Shown: in pieces, positions 7,841 through 16,476 of the stretch
Numbering within the stretch: position 1 is the stretch's first letter
How the letters are laid out: every line of letters begins with the position of its first letter
From: an uncultured Eubacteriales bacterium
GTDB lineage: Bacteria; Bacillota; Clostridia; Oscillospirales; Acutalibacteraceae
Length of the DNA stretch: 43,342 nucleotides
Reading direction: 5' to 3'
Assembly: GCA_934552855.1 (NCBI GenBank)
Contig: CAKTEU010000017.1
Coordinates: 1-43,342 of the forward strand
Translations under genes and position numbers: made by a program
Notes under the pieces: generated by a model
Seen by the model: the letters and a program-made list of their open reading frames with translations, nothing else
Databases searched by the model: none
Told to the model about the DNA's origin: nothing

Positions 7841-8945
7841 GGAAAACGAAGCGAAGGTTCGTGAACCTCTTTTTCACGTTGCAAAGCGCACTTCAATGGT
7901 TTGGTGGAAGGCGTGGCTCATCAGGGGCATTGCAATTGTGGCTTCGCTCATTGTTTGCGCACTCATCATTGTTCTTTTAACAAAACAAAATCCGCTTGAG
8001 GTTTATGCCGCAATGTTCAAAGGCAGCTTTGGAACACAGCGTAAGGTTTGGATTCTTCTTCAGAATATAGCAATACTTCTTTGCATTTCGCTTGCGGTTA
8101 CACCGGCGTTTAAAATGCACTTCTGGAACCTCGGCGCAGAAGGCCAGGTGCTCATCGGCGGTCTTGCAAGCATTGCGTGTATGTTTTATGTTGGCAACCG
8201 GCTTCCGAATATTCTTCTCATTCTCATCATGTTCGTCGCTTCAATCGTCGGCGGAATCATTTGGGGAATCATTCCGGCATACTTTAAAGCAAAGTGGAAC
8301 ACCAACGAAAGCCTTTTCACCCTTATGATGAACTATATTGCAACTCAGCTTGTCTCCTTTGCAATCATGGTTTGGGTACCGAGCGGCTCAAGCGTTATGG
8401 GCATCATCAATGCCGATTCAAAGGCCGGCTGGTTTCCGGACCTTTTCGGTCAAAAGTATCTTTTCAACATTCTTGTTGTTGCTGCTCTTACCGTTCTTAT
8501 GTTTGTATATCTCAAATACAGCAAGCACGGTTATGAGCTTTCGGTTGTTGGTGAAAGCGAAAACACCGCAAGATATATCGGTATCGACGTTAAAAAGGTT
8601 ATCATCAGAACAATGGTGCTTTCCGGTGCCGTTTGCGGTTTTGCCGGCTTCCTTCTTGTTTCCGGAACAAACCACACAATTTCAAAAACGCTTGCCGGCG
8701 GAAACGGATTTACGGCAATCATGGTTTCATGGCTTGCAAAATTCAATCCGATTCTTATGGTTGTAACTTCGTTCCTCATCGTCTTTCTTCAAAGGGGAGC
8801 GGGTGAAATTGCAACAAACTTCCGCCTTAACGAAAGCGTTGCGGATATTCTCACCGGCGTTATAATCTTCTTCATTATCGGTTGCGAGTTCTTCATCAAT
8901 TACGAAATCAAAAGTACCCGCACAAAGAAAAAGGAGGTAAAATAA
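7833..8945 (+). CDS. Nucleoside ABC transporter permease 1
   Basis: 370 residues from ATG 7833. The ribosome binding site GGGAGG (7819-7824) decides this start over an ATG-like codon upstream. It is a polytopic membrane protein of the BPD_transp_2 (YufP/NupP-like) family with about 8-10 hydrophobic segments. The first cytoplasmic tail (about 25 residues) is polar, and the conserved HFWNLGAEGQVLIGGLAS segment appears after the second membrane span, with VVGESENTARYIGI and VSWLAKFNP near the C-terminal half. It forms the channel with the following permease. The gene overlaps the ATPase gene by 8 bp and its stop codon abuts the next ATG. Confidence 0.9.
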   Translation: MSKENEAKVREPLFHVAKRTSMVWWKAWLIRGIAIVASLIVCALIIVLLTKQNPLEVYAAMFKGSFGTQRKVWILLQNIAILLCISLAVTPAFKMHFWNLGAEGQVLIGGLASIACMFYVGNRLPNILLILIMFVASIVGGIIWGIIPAYFKAKWNTNESLFTLMMNYIATQLVSFAIMVWVPSGSSVMGIINADSKAGWFPDLFGQKYLFNILVVAALTVLMFVYLKYSKHGYELSVVGESENTARYIGIDVKKVIIRTMVLSGAVCGFAGFLLVSGTNHTISKTLAGGNGFTAIMVSWLAKFNPILMVVTSFLIVFLQRGAGEIATNFRLNESVADILTGVIIFFIIGCEFFINYEIKSTRTKKKEVK

Positions 8946-9929
8946 ATGCTTAGTACAATTGCTTCTTTTATCAATGCGGCAATCATTCAGGGAATACCTC
9001 TTCTTTTCGGCGCAACCGGTGAAATCATCACCGAAAAAAGCGGAAACCTTAACCTCGGTATACCGGGAATTATGTATATCGGCGGCATTTCCGGCATTAT
9101 CGGCGGCTATCTTTATGAACACAACAACACTGCTCAGAACGCTTTCCTTTGCATTTTGATTCCGTTCCTTTCGTCGGTTTTAGGCTCGGCACTCATGGCG
9201 TTCATTTATTCGTTCCTCACCGTAACGCTCAAAGCCAACCAGAACGTTACCGGTCTTGCGCTGACAACATTCGGCGTGGGCGTGGGCAACTTCTTCGGCG
9301 GTTCGCTTCTCAGCTTCTTTGGCGAAAGCGGTTCAATTTCGCTTATTAATACGGGTCTTGCATACAAAACAAAGCTTCCGTTTGCAGACAGTCTCGGTCT
9401 TTTCGGAAAAACGTTTTTGTCGTTCGGCTTTCTTGCGTATCTTGCGATTATCATCGCATTCATTGCGTCCTATGTTTTGAGCAAAACGAGAGTGGGACTC
9501 AACCTTCGTGCAATCGGCGAAAACCCGGCAACGGCGGATGCGGCCGGAATCAACGTTGACCGCTATAAGTATCTTTCAACAATCATCGGCGGCGCAATCG
9601 CAGGTCTCGGCGGACTTTACTTTGTTATGGATTACACCGCAGGCGCATGGACGAACGACGGATTCGGCGACAGAGGCTGGCTTGCAATTGCAATTGTTAT
9701 CTTTGCCCTTTGGAAGCCGAAGTCGGCAATTCTCAGCTCGTTCCTTTTCGGCGGACTTTATATTATCTGTGTTTATATTCCCGGGCTTTCTTCAAGCGCA
9801 AAGGAGCTTATTAAAATGCTTCCGTACCTTATCACAATCGTGGTTCTTGTTACGGTCAGCGCAAGAAAGAAAAAGGAGCATCAGCCGCCGGCAAGTCTCG
9901 GCTTGACATACTTCAGAGAAGAAAGATAA
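8946..9929 (+). CDS. Nucleoside ABC transporter permease 2
   Basis: 327 residues. It belongs to the same BPD_transp_2 superfamily (YufQ/NupQ-like), shown by the early GIPLLFGATGEIITEKSG and NLGIPGIMYIGG segments and the conserved LNLRAIGENPATADAAGINV loop, which corresponds to the coupling helix region. About eight to nine membrane spans are apparent. It is the partner subunit of the preceding permease. The ATG directly follows the previous stop codon, with AAGGAGGT inside the end of the upstream gene, indicating translational coupling. The operon ends at the terminator at 9945. Confidence 0.9.
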   Translation: MLSTIASFINAAIIQGIPLLFGATGEIITEKSGNLNLGIPGIMYIGGISGIIGGYLYEHNNTAQNAFLCILIPFLSSVLGSALMAFIYSFLTVTLKANQNVTGLALTTFGVGVGNFFGGSLLSFFGESGSISLINTGLAYKTKLPFADSLGLFGKTFLSFGFLAYLAIIIAFIASYVLSKTRVGLNLRAIGENPATADAAGINVDRYKYLSTIIGGAIAGLGGLYFVMDYTAGAWTNDGFGDRGWLAIAIVIFALWKPKSAILSSFLFGGLYIICVYIPGLSSSAKELIKMLPYLITIVVLVTVSARKKKEHQPPASLGLTYFREER

Positions 9930-9944
9930 AATTCAATAAAAAAT

Positions 9945-9977
9945 GCTGTCACACGGTTTTCTGTGTGGCAGCTTTTT
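9945..9977 (+). terminator. Terminator of the nucleoside transport operon
   Basis: GCTGTCACAC (9945-9954) pairs with GTGTGGCAGC (9963-9972) with one wobble, followed by five T. Confidence 0.8.
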
Positions 9978-10039
9978 GATTTACGAAATTCATTTGAATG
10001 TGACTTTTCGAAGAAACGACTTCTTAAAACTCTCTTAAA

Positions 10040-10072
10040 AGAAAAGAAAAAAGCGAGCCCAAAAAGGCTCGC
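10040..10072 (-). terminator. Terminator of the patatin-like gene and its operon
   Basis: On the minus strand GCGAGCC (10072-10066) pairs with GGCTCGC (10059-10053), followed by TTTTTTC and more T. It lies within 10 bp of the stop codon of the lipase gene. Confidence 0.8.
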
Positions 10073-10079
10073 CGAGAGT

Positions 10080-11252
10080 TTATGAAAGCTTTTGAAGCAG
10101 AGCAACCGCTTCGTCAAAGGATTTTTCCTCCTTTTTTGAAAAGAAAAAGCGAAAGAGCGAATTTCGGGAATTTTCCTTTTGTTTTTCCTTGTCATCTTTT
10201 TCCTTTGACTTTTCTTTGTGCTTTTCGTGTTTATCGTTTTCGTCTTCTTCCGTTTCGGCTTTTGCGTCTTTTTCTTCCCTTGTTTTTTTCTCTTCTTCGG
10301 CGTTCTTTTCGTCAAAGGCTTTTTTTACGGCGGAAAGGAACTGCTTTTGAGTGTAAACGCAAAGGCGTTCAACTTTAAGCTCATAAGCAAGCTCTTCAAG
10401 CTGCATAACAGCGTCCGCACCGTATTCAAAAACCATGTTTTTGAACGTTTTCGGTAAAAAGTAAAAGATTTTTCCGCAAAGATATGAGAAGGCTTTTTTT
10501 GCGTCAAGATAACCCATTCTCATGCGCATTTTAACGTTTTCGCTGTCAAAGTCAAATGATGCGCCAAGGTCGTCAATGTTGTAAGGACGGATATAAACAA
10601 CGTTTGAGTTGAGAAAATCAAGGCTGTGATTAACGCCCTTTATGGTTGAAATATCAATAACAACAAGGCGGTTCCAACCGTATTTTTTGAGCATTGAAAC
10701 GGGTGTGTTGTCATAAACGCCGCCGTCAAGGAATTTTTCTCCTTCCGGACCGATATTGTTTGCAAGCGGAATGTTTGACGAAGCAAGAAGATAATCTATA
10801 AGCTGACCTTCGGGAATGTCGTTGATAAAAAGCTCAAGGCCGGTCATTCCCTGATTCATTTGAACCGTGACAAGGCCAAACGGAATTTTGCTTGCACGAA
10901 CCTTTGCTTCATCAATATATTGCAAAAGAAAGTCTTTGATCGGCGAAGCGTCAAAGCCGCCGTTTTTGACGAATTCTTTGAAAAGGACACCCCAGTTTTT
11001 TGTGCTGAAAAGGTTTTCCGGGTCGGGAAGGGGAGTTGAAATATTTACGCCTTTGTCAAGCGAAATATTGTTCCAAAGGTCGATTGCGGCCTTAAAATCG
11101 TCGGCGGCAATCAATGCGCCGTTGATTGAGCCGATTGAAACGCCGGCAATTGCGTCAAAGCGAACGCCGATTTCACGCATTGCTTCCCATGCGCCGATTT
11201 GATATGCACCTTTTCCTCCGCCGCCGGCAAGAACAAGACCGAACGGTTTCAT
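10080..11252 (-). CDS. Patatin-like phospholipase with a long charged tail
   Basis: 390 residues from ATG 11252, chosen because AAGGAGTG lies just upstream; a longer reading to 11294 lacks this. The patatin domain (about 1-290) shows the oxyanion loop AGGGGKGAYQIG (9-20), the nucleophile elbow GVSIG with Ser39, and the catalytic Asp in LDGGVYDN near residue 185. Such enzymes hydrolyse acyl esters of lipids through a Ser-Asp dyad. Residues from about 325 to 375 form a Lys/Glu-rich low-complexity segment, which is not part of the usual family. No signal peptide was seen, so it is probably cytoplasmic or peripheral at the membrane. It lies 88 bp downstream of the pseudouridine synthase gene, and the gap contains GCCGGAA/TTCCGGC without a T-run. 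Confidence 0.88.
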   Translation of the reverse strand: MKPFGLVLAGGGGKGAYQIGAWEAMREIGVRFDAIAGVSIGSINGALIAADDFKAAIDLWNNISLDKGVNISTPLPDPENLFSTKNWGVLFKEFVKNGGFDASPIKDFLLQYIDEAKVRASKIPFGLVTVQMNQGMTGLELFINDIPEGQLIDYLLASSNIPLANNIGPEGEKFLDGGVYDNTPVSMLKKYGWNRLVVIDISTIKGVNHSLDFLNSNVVYIRPYNIDDLGASFDFDSENVKMRMRMGYLDAKKAFSYLCGKIFYFLPKTFKNMVFEYGADAVMQLEELAYELKVERLCVYTQKQFLSAVKKAFDEKNAEEEKKTREEKDAKAETEEDENDKHEKHKEKSKEKDDKEKQKENSRNSLFRFFFSKKEEKSFDEAVALLQKLS

Positions 11253-11340
11253 CAAAATCACTCCTTTTGTAATTGCTTGTTGGCCGGAAGGCATAAATTC
11301 CGGCTGTATGTTTTGCTCTCAATTAACAGGCGTTTACTTT

Positions 11341-12219
11341 TTATTTGGTGGCTTCATCACATTTGAAAAACATTTTCATTTCTTTCGGCATATCCGCTTT
11401 GCAGATGATTTTTTCGCCCGTAACGGGCTGCGTGAATGTCACTTCGCCGCAATGGAGTGCCTGGTGTGTAATGTCCTCACGCTCTTTTCCATACATTCTG
11501 TCTCCCAAAAGCGGTGCGCCGAGAAAGGCAAAATGAACCCTTATCTGATGCGTACGTCCGGTTTCAAGGTGGATTTTTAAAAGTGAAAGTTCGTTTTCGG
11601 TTTTGACCGCTTCCCAATTGGTAACGGCTCTGTCACCCCGGTCATCTGCCGTGCGACAGGTTTTCATCGGGTCGGGCCGAAAAATCGGCTTGTCAATTGT
11701 TCCGCTTCCTTCAAAGCGTCCGGTTGCAATCGCATAATATGTTTTTTCAATGTTTCCGGAAAGGCGTGATGCCGCATGGCTGTTCAGCGCACAAACAACA
11801 AGACCGCTTGTTCCCTTGTCAAGCCTTCCGACAGCACGAAAGGAACAGCACTTGCCTTTTTTTGAAAGGTAGCCGCAAACGCTGTTTGCAAGTGTGTCGC
11901 CCTGATGATTGTGCGATTCATGTATAGGCATATACGGCGGTTTGTTGACAACAAGAACGTCATCATCTTCATAGATAACCTCGGGCATTACCGAACCGGG
12001 AACAGCTGTTTTTTCGTCCTCGGGAATGTTCACCGTAACGGTATCGCCGACTTTGAGAAGGTCAATTGTTCTTGCGTGTTCGCCGTTGATGAGAAGGCCG
12101 TTTTCGGTGCGTTTGAGCGAACGGATAAGCTTTGAGGAAAGGTGAACATAGCCTTTGAGAAAGCTGTAAAGCTTTGCGCCGTCATAACGTTCGCCGATTG
12201 TGTATTCAAGTGTTCTCAT
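11341..12219 (-). CDS. RluA-family rRNA/tRNA pseudouridine synthase
   Basis: 292 residues. An N-terminal S4-like RNA-binding part (about 1-75: DGAKLYSFLK, SSKLIRSLKR, LLINGEHA, VGDTVTV) is followed by the RluA catalytic domain. The active-site motif is GRLDKGTSGL, with Asp as the catalytic residue; the family more often has His before Arg. Other family stretches are VNKPPYMPIHES and the C-terminal HLETGRTHQIRVHFAFLGAPLLGD. It isomerises uridine in structured RNA; the exact target (RluD-, RluC- or TruC-like) cannot be told from the sequence. It starts 5 bp after the stop of pncB and its ribosome binding site lies inside that gene. Confidence 0.9.
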   Translation of the reverse strand: MRTLEYTIGERYDGAKLYSFLKGYVHLSSKLIRSLKRTENGLLINGEHARTIDLLKVGDTVTVNIPEDEKTAVPGSVMPEVIYEDDDVLVVNKPPYMPIHESHNHQGDTLANSVCGYLSKKGKCCSFRAVGRLDKGTSGLVVCALNSHAASRLSGNIEKTYYAIATGRFEGSGTIDKPIFRPDPMKTCRTADDRGDRAVTNWEAVKTENELSLLKIHLETGRTHQIRVHFAFLGAPLLGDRMYGKEREDITHQALHCGEVTFTQPVTGEKIICKADMPKEMKMFFKCDEATK

Positions 12220-12224
12220 AAAAA

Positions 12225-13682
12225 TTATCTGTCCTTGACCGAATATTCGTCAAGGAGTCTTTTCTTTTCGTCCCAAAGCTTTTGCGAAAGGTCAACATAA
12301 TACTTGTGCGGGTTTTCAAAACGCTTAACTTCTTCCCAAAGGGTATCAACCTGTTCGTTGCAATAGGCTTTGATGTCTTTGATATCGGGACTGTTATAGA
12401 CCTTTTCGCCGCGGTCAAAAACTTTGACGTGGAGTTCCTTTGCGGTGAAGTTTGTGAGCGTTTTGCGCTTCCATGTATATGTGGGGTCGAAAATTTCATA
12501 AGGCTTGCCGGATTCGATAACTTCGTCAAAAAGGGTCACAACGTCCGCAAGAGCCTTGCCGGTTTCGTTGTCATAAAGGCGATATACCTTTTTTGCGCAG
12601 GGCGTTGTGATTTTTGAAACATTTTCCGAAAGCTTTATGCGGGGGATGATTTTATCGCCTTCCTCAACGGCAACAATTTTGTATACGCCGCCGAAAACCG
12701 GAGCAGAGGCGGCAGTGATAAGCCTTTCGCCAACACCGAAGGAATCAAGCTGTGCGCCCTGAATGAGCATATCACGAATAATGTTTTCGTCAAGCGAGTT
12801 GCTTGCAACGATTTTGCAATCGGGGAAACCTGCGTCGTCAAGCATTTTTCTTGCTTTTTTTGAAAGGTAGGTGATGTCGCCCGAGTCGATGCGGATTCCC
12901 TGCGGCCTGAAGCCCCGGGGAAGAACTTCCCTTTTAAATGTTTCAATCGCATTGGGAACGCCGGATTTGAGAACGTTATATGTGTCAACAAGGAGCGTGC
13001 ATTGATCCGGATACTGCCTTGCATAAGCGCAAAAAGCCTCAAGCTCGGTGTCAAAAAGCTGAACCCAGCTGTGAGCCATTGTTCCGACTGCGGTAACGCC
13101 GTAATCACGTTCGTCAATTGTGCAGGCCGTTGCGTCGCAGCCGCCGATGCAAGCGGCTCTTGCGCCGTAGATTGCGCCGTCATAGCCTTGCGCTCTTCTT
13201 GAGCCGAATTCCATGATTGTGCGGTTGCCGGCGGCACGCTTTATGCGGTTTGCCTTTGTTGCAATCAGGCTTTGGTGATTGATTGTGAGAAGAACCATTG
13301 TTTCAATAAGCTGCGCTTCAATAACGGGACCTCTGACCGTTACAATCGGTTCACCCGGAAAAATAACTGTGCCTTCGGGAATTGCCCAAACGTCGCAGCT
13401 GAATTTGAAGGAGGAAAGATAGGAAAGGAAGTCTTCGTTAAAGCCTTTTTTCCTGAGCATTTCAATGTCCTTTTGAGTGAAATGAAGGTTTTCAAGATAA
13501 TCTATGAGTTGGCGCAGTCCTGCCATGATTGCAAAACCGCCGTTGTCCGGAACCTGTCTGAAGAACATATCGAACCAAGTTATTTTGTTTCCGAGTCCGT
13601 TGCAAAAATAACCGTTCGCCATTGAAAGCTCATAAAAATCGGTGAGCATTGTAAGGTTTCTTTCTTTAAGCGTGTTGCCCAT
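12225..13682 (-). CDS. pncB: Nicotinate phosphoribosyltransferase
   Basis: 485 residues, matching the longer Gram-positive NAPRTase type. It makes nicotinate mononucleotide from nicotinate and PRPP with ATP, the committed step of the Preiss-Handler NAD salvage route. Recognisable segments are the N-terminal LTDFYELSMANGY, the active-site region EFGSRRAQGYDGA with GARAACIGG and GTMAHSW, and LVDTYNVLKSG and RIDSGDITYLSKK. It is the first gene of a probable minus-strand operon with the pseudouridine synthase and the patatin-like gene, which are not obviously related in function. The start is supported by GGGAGGAAG. Confidence 0.95.
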   Translation of the reverse strand: MGNTLKERNLTMLTDFYELSMANGYFCNGLGNKITWFDMFFRQVPDNGGFAIMAGLRQLIDYLENLHFTQKDIEMLRKKGFNEDFLSYLSSFKFSCDVWAIPEGTVIFPGEPIVTVRGPVIEAQLIETMVLLTINHQSLIATKANRIKRAAGNRTIMEFGSRRAQGYDGAIYGARAACIGGCDATACTIDERDYGVTAVGTMAHSWVQLFDTELEAFCAYARQYPDQCTLLVDTYNVLKSGVPNAIETFKREVLPRGFRPQGIRIDSGDITYLSKKARKMLDDAGFPDCKIVASNSLDENIIRDMLIQGAQLDSFGVGERLITAASAPVFGGVYKIVAVEEGDKIIPRIKLSENVSKITTPCAKKVYRLYDNETGKALADVVTLFDEVIESGKPYEIFDPTYTWKRKTLTNFTAKELHVKVFDRGEKVYNSPDIKDIKAYCNEQVDTLWEEVKRFENPHKYYVDLSQKLWDEKKRLLDEYSVKDR

Positions 13683-13741
13683 TTATACTTCCTCCCAAGA
13701 TGAATATGATAAAAGCCGAAAACTTTTTGTTTTTGCGGTCG

Positions 13742-13769
13742 GTTATAGTATACTCCGTTTTGGAGGCAA
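13742..13769 (-). promoter_or_regulatory. Probable promoter of pncB operon
   Basis: On the minus strand TTGCCT (13769-13764), a 16-bp spacer and TATAAC (13747-13742); TATACT overlaps just upstream. It lies 60 bp before the pncB start. Bases 13770-13920 are A/T-rich with no clear feature. Confidence 0.5.
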
Positions 13770-13922
13770 ATTAAAGGGTTTTTTGGCAAAAATATGACAC
13801 GAAGCAGAATTCGAACGGCAAATTTTGTCGTTTTTAAAAGCTTTTTGTCAAAATATACAAACAATATCCCTTAAAAGAATGATTGTTTGATTGAAAATTT
13901 AGAAATATTCATTCGGATGTAA

Positions 13923-13953
13923 TTGACAAAAAGAAAATGTTATGATAACATTT
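13923..13953 (+). promoter_or_regulatory. Promoter and palindromic operator of the XRE regulator gene
   Basis: TTGACA (13923-13928), a 17-bp spacer ending TGA, and TAACAT (13946-13951) form a strong extended -10 promoter. A perfect 19-bp palindrome, AAATGTTAT-G-ATAACATTT (13935-13953), covers the -10. Its position suits an operator bound by the encoded XRE protein. A second dyad, TAATTCC/GGAATTA (about 13965-13982), lies in the leader. Confidence 0.7.
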
Positions 13954-14011
13954 ACCTTGACGGTAATTCCGAGGGGAATTAAAATGTCAAATATTTTAGG
14001 GGTGTGATTTT

Positions 14012-14257
14012 ATGAGAATCAGAAAACAGGCACTTGGAACACGCAACATGGTTGGCGCAAAGATTGAAGCCAAGAGAAAAGAACTTGGCATGAAGCAGAT
14101 TGACCTTCTCACTCAGCTTCAAATCAAAGGCGTTGAACTCACCGCATCAGGCCTTTCAAAGCTTGAAGGCCAGATCAGAAGCGTAAACGATTACGAACTT
14201 GTTGCAATCGCTGACGTTCTCGGCGTTTCAATCAACTGGCTTGTTGGCAAAGAATAA
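14012..14257 (+). CDS. Small XRE-family DNA-binding regulator
   Basis: 81 residues, essentially one helix-turn-helix domain of the XRE/Cro type. GAKIEAKRKELGMKQIDLLTQL gives helices 1-2, here written in parts: GAKIEAKRKELG then MKQIDLLTQL. The recognition helix is around GLSKLEGQIRSV, and VNDYELVAIADVLGVSINWLVG is the usual C-terminal part of the fold. No ligand or oligomerisation domain is present. The gene is monocistronic between its own promoter and a strong terminator. The palindrome over its -10 box suggests autorepression. It could also act on the two-component operon downstream, but no second copy of the palindrome was found in that promoter. Confidence 0.88.
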   Translation: MRIRKQALGTRNMVGAKIEAKRKELGMKQIDLLTQLQIKGVELTASGLSKLEGQIRSVNDYELVAIADVLGVSINWLVGKE

Positions 14258-14286
14258 TTTTTGCCTGCAAAAAAATTAAAAGGCTT

Positions 14287-14340
14287 GTGTCCGTGTGTGT
14301 TTTGCCGTTTTCGGCGAATGCTTCACGGACACTTTTCTTT
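14287..14340 (+). terminator. Terminator of the XRE gene
   Basis: GTGTCCGTG (14287-14295) pairs with CACGGACAC (14324-14332), enclosing a small GCCG/CGGC hairpin, followed by TTTTCTTTT. Confidence 0.8.
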
Positions 14341-14430
14341 TATTCGCTTTATGTTTGTTTTAGGTTTATAAACTATATTATATACACAATAAAACGAAGA
14401 AAAAAAGATGTTTAAAAAACGCCCGTTTTT

Positions 14431-14459
14431 CTTGCCAACAGAACGGTTGGCGGTTATAA
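14431..14459 (+). promoter_or_regulatory. Promoter of the two-component/polyphosphate operon with an inverted repeat
   Basis: TTGCCA (14431-14436), a 17-bp spacer and TATAAT (14454-14459). GCCAAC (14433-14438) and GTTGGC (14445-14450) form an inverted repeat between the -35 and -10 boxes, a position typical of repressor sites. The leader to the ATG at 14505 is about 40 nt. Confidence 0.75.
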
Positions 14460-14504
14460 TATGAATTGAAAAAGTTTTTATGAATTTTCAGGAGGGAACA
14501 AATA

Positions 14505-15182
14505 ATGAGACTTCTTCTTGCAGAGGATGAAAAAGACCTTTCAAAGGCTCTTTGCGCAATCCTTAAACATAACAATTACTCGGTTGATCCGGTTTATAAC
14601 GGCGAAGACGCTTATGATTACGGAATGAGCGAAAATTATGACGGAATTATTCTTGACCTCATGATGCCGAAGATGAACGGAATTGATGTGCTTAAAAAGC
14701 TTCGTGAAAACGGAATTTCAACTCCGGTTCTTATTCTCACCGCAAAAGCGCAAACCGAAGATAAAATTCTCGGCCTTGATTCCGGTGCGGACGATTATCT
14801 TACAAAGCCCTTTGCAACGGGAGAGCTTCTTGCAAGAATAAGGGCAATGACAAGAAGAAAAACCGAATTTTCGCCGAATCTCCTTTCGCTCGGCAACCTT
14901 TCGCTCAACCGTGAAACATATGAGCTTTCAACCGAAAACGGCTCAATGAGGCTTGGAAACAAGGAATTTCAAATGATTGAAATGCTCATGAGCAACGCCG
15001 GAAGACTCATTTCAACCGAACAGTTCATGGAACGCATTTGGGGATATGAAACCGAAGCGGAAATCAACGTTGTTTGGGTATACATTTCATATTTGAGAAA
15101 AAAACTTTCCTCCTTGGGTGCAAACATTGAAATCAAGGCAACAAGGGGCGTTGGTTATACATTGGAGGAAATCAAATGCTGA
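14505..15182 (+). CDS. OmpR/PhoB-family response regulator
   Basis: 225 residues. The receiver domain (1-115) has the acidic pair at EDE (7-9), phospho-acceptor Asp51 in ILDLMMP, Thr79 and Lys101 in TKPF. A winged-helix domain follows (about 127-223: LGNLSLNRETYEL, GNKEFQMIEMLMSN, FMERIWGYETEAEINVV, KATRGVGYTLEE). It should be phosphorylated by the kinase encoded next, with which it overlaps by 7 bp, and then bind DNA, probably as a dimer on direct repeats. The linked polyphosphate and surface-protein genes are the likeliest targets. The ribosome binding site is CAGGAGGGAAC. Confidence 0.95.
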   Translation: MRLLLAEDEKDLSKALCAILKHNNYSVDPVYNGEDAYDYGMSENYDGIILDLMMPKMNGIDVLKKLRENGISTPVLILTAKAQTEDKILGLDSGADDYLTKPFATGELLARIRAMTRRKTEFSPNLLSLGNLSLNRETYELSTENGSMRLGNKEFQMIEMLMSNAGRLISTEQFMERIWGYETEAEINVVWVYISYLRKKLSSLGANIEIKATRGVGYTLEEIKC

Positions 15183-16420
15183 AACGTTTGCAGCGAAGGT
15201 TTGTTGCCATTGCGTTCGTTGCCCTTGTTACAATTGTTTTTGTTCAGCTTTTTGCCGTCAATGCAATCAATATTTATCAGCGTGACACCGATTTAAAAAA
15301 CACGCTCACGCTTATTGCTGAAAACGACGGCCATTTTCCGACCTCAACGGTCAGCATTGAAGATTACTATTCCTCGTTTTGGAATCCCTTTGTTTCAACC
15401 GAGCTCAATGTTGAAACGCCTTATTCAACACGTTATTTTGTTGTTAAACTTGAAGGCAACATCGTTACCGATATTTCAACCGAAAACATTGCGGCCGTTA
15501 CGGACAAGGACGCTTTTGAAATTGCGGCTCGGATTTATCCGAACGCTCCGGGCTTCGGCGTTGTTGATTCTTATCGGTATTACTATATCAAAGACGCTTC
15601 AACAAAAAAATCAATGATTATTTTTGTTGATTTTCAGCGTGAGCTTGAATCCTGCATGACGCTGGTTTCAATCTCGTTTGTTGTTGGGCTTGTTTGTGTT
15701 ATTCTTTTGATTTTTCCTGTTTATAAAATTTCAAACCGTGCACTCAGACCGGTCAAAAACAGCATTGAAAAGCAAAAGCAATTTATTACCGACGCAGGAC
15801 ACGAGCTTAAAACGCCGCTTGCAATCATCTCTGCCGATGCGGACGTTCTTGAAATTTGCGAAGGCGAAAGCGAATGGATAACAAGCATAAAAGACCAGAC
15901 AAGAAGGCTTTCGGTTCTTGTTAAAAACCTTGTTGAACTTTCAAAGCTTGACGAATCGGCCCAGGAGGTTCAGCACGAAAACTTTGATTTGAGCGAAGCC
16001 GTTCTTGACACGGCGGCAAATTTTGAAACGATTGCAAAGGCAAAAGGCCTTGACTTTTCGGTGAATGCTCAGGAACATATTATTTATAAAGGCAATGAAG
16101 CCGAGCTTCGCCAGCTTGTTTCGCTTCTTTGCGACAACGCAGTGAAATATGCAAGCGAAAACGGAAAGGTTTCGGTTTCGCTTTATAAAACGTCAAAAAA
16201 CGTTTGTCTTGATGTTTATAACGATTGCGACCGGGTTGACAAAGACCAGCTTCCAAGGCTTTTTGACCGCTTTTATCGGGCTGATAATTCACGCTCAAGA
16301 GAAACCGGCGGCTACGGTATAGGTCTTTCAATCGCAAAGGCTATTGTGGTTCGCCACAAGGGGAAAATTTCTGCGGAGACAGCAGACGAAAAATCGCTTG
16401 TGTTTAAAGTTGTTTTGTAA
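15176..16420 (+). CDS. Membrane sensor histidine kinase
   Basis: 414 residues. Membrane spans at about 10-32 and 160-182 enclose an extracellular sensor domain of about 125 residues with no recognised family. A short HAMP-like linker leads to the dimerisation domain with the phosphorylated His209 in DAGHELKTPL, followed by the ATPase domain: N-box LLCDNAVKYA, F-box region RLFDRFYRAD, and G-box GGYGIGLSIAKA. The signal sensed is unknown. Translational overlap with the response-regulator gene and the downstream polyphosphate polymerase gene suggest that this pair controls polyphosphate or envelope functions. Confidence 0.94.
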   Translation: MLKRLQRRFVAIAFVALVTIVFVQLFAVNAINIYQRDTDLKNTLTLIAENDGHFPTSTVSIEDYYSSFWNPFVSTELNVETPYSTRYFVVKLEGNIVTDISTENIAAVTDKDAFEIAARIYPNAPGFGVVDSYRYYYIKDASTKKSMIIFVDFQRELESCMTLVSISFVVGLVCVILLIFPVYKISNRALRPVKNSIEKQKQFITDAGHELKTPLAIISADADVLEICEGESEWITSIKDQTRRLSVLVKNLVELSKLDESAQEVQHENFDLSEAVLDTAANFETIAKAKGLDFSVNAQEHIIYKGNEAELRQLVSLLCDNAVKYASENGKVSVSLYKTSKNVCLDVYNDCDRVDKDQLPRLFDRFYRADNSRSRETGGYGIGLSIAKAIVVRHKGKISAETADEKSLVFKVVL

Positions 16421-16476
16421 AATTTTTTCTTTCCGTTTGTTTATTATCGGCGGAAAGGAGAGAAAGGGGTGATTTT

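Noticed and set aside
10082..10378. Open plus-strand frame opposite the patatin tail
   Set aside because: It is the Leu/Phe/Arg-rich complement of a Lys/Glu-rich coding region, with no ribosome binding site; a shadow.
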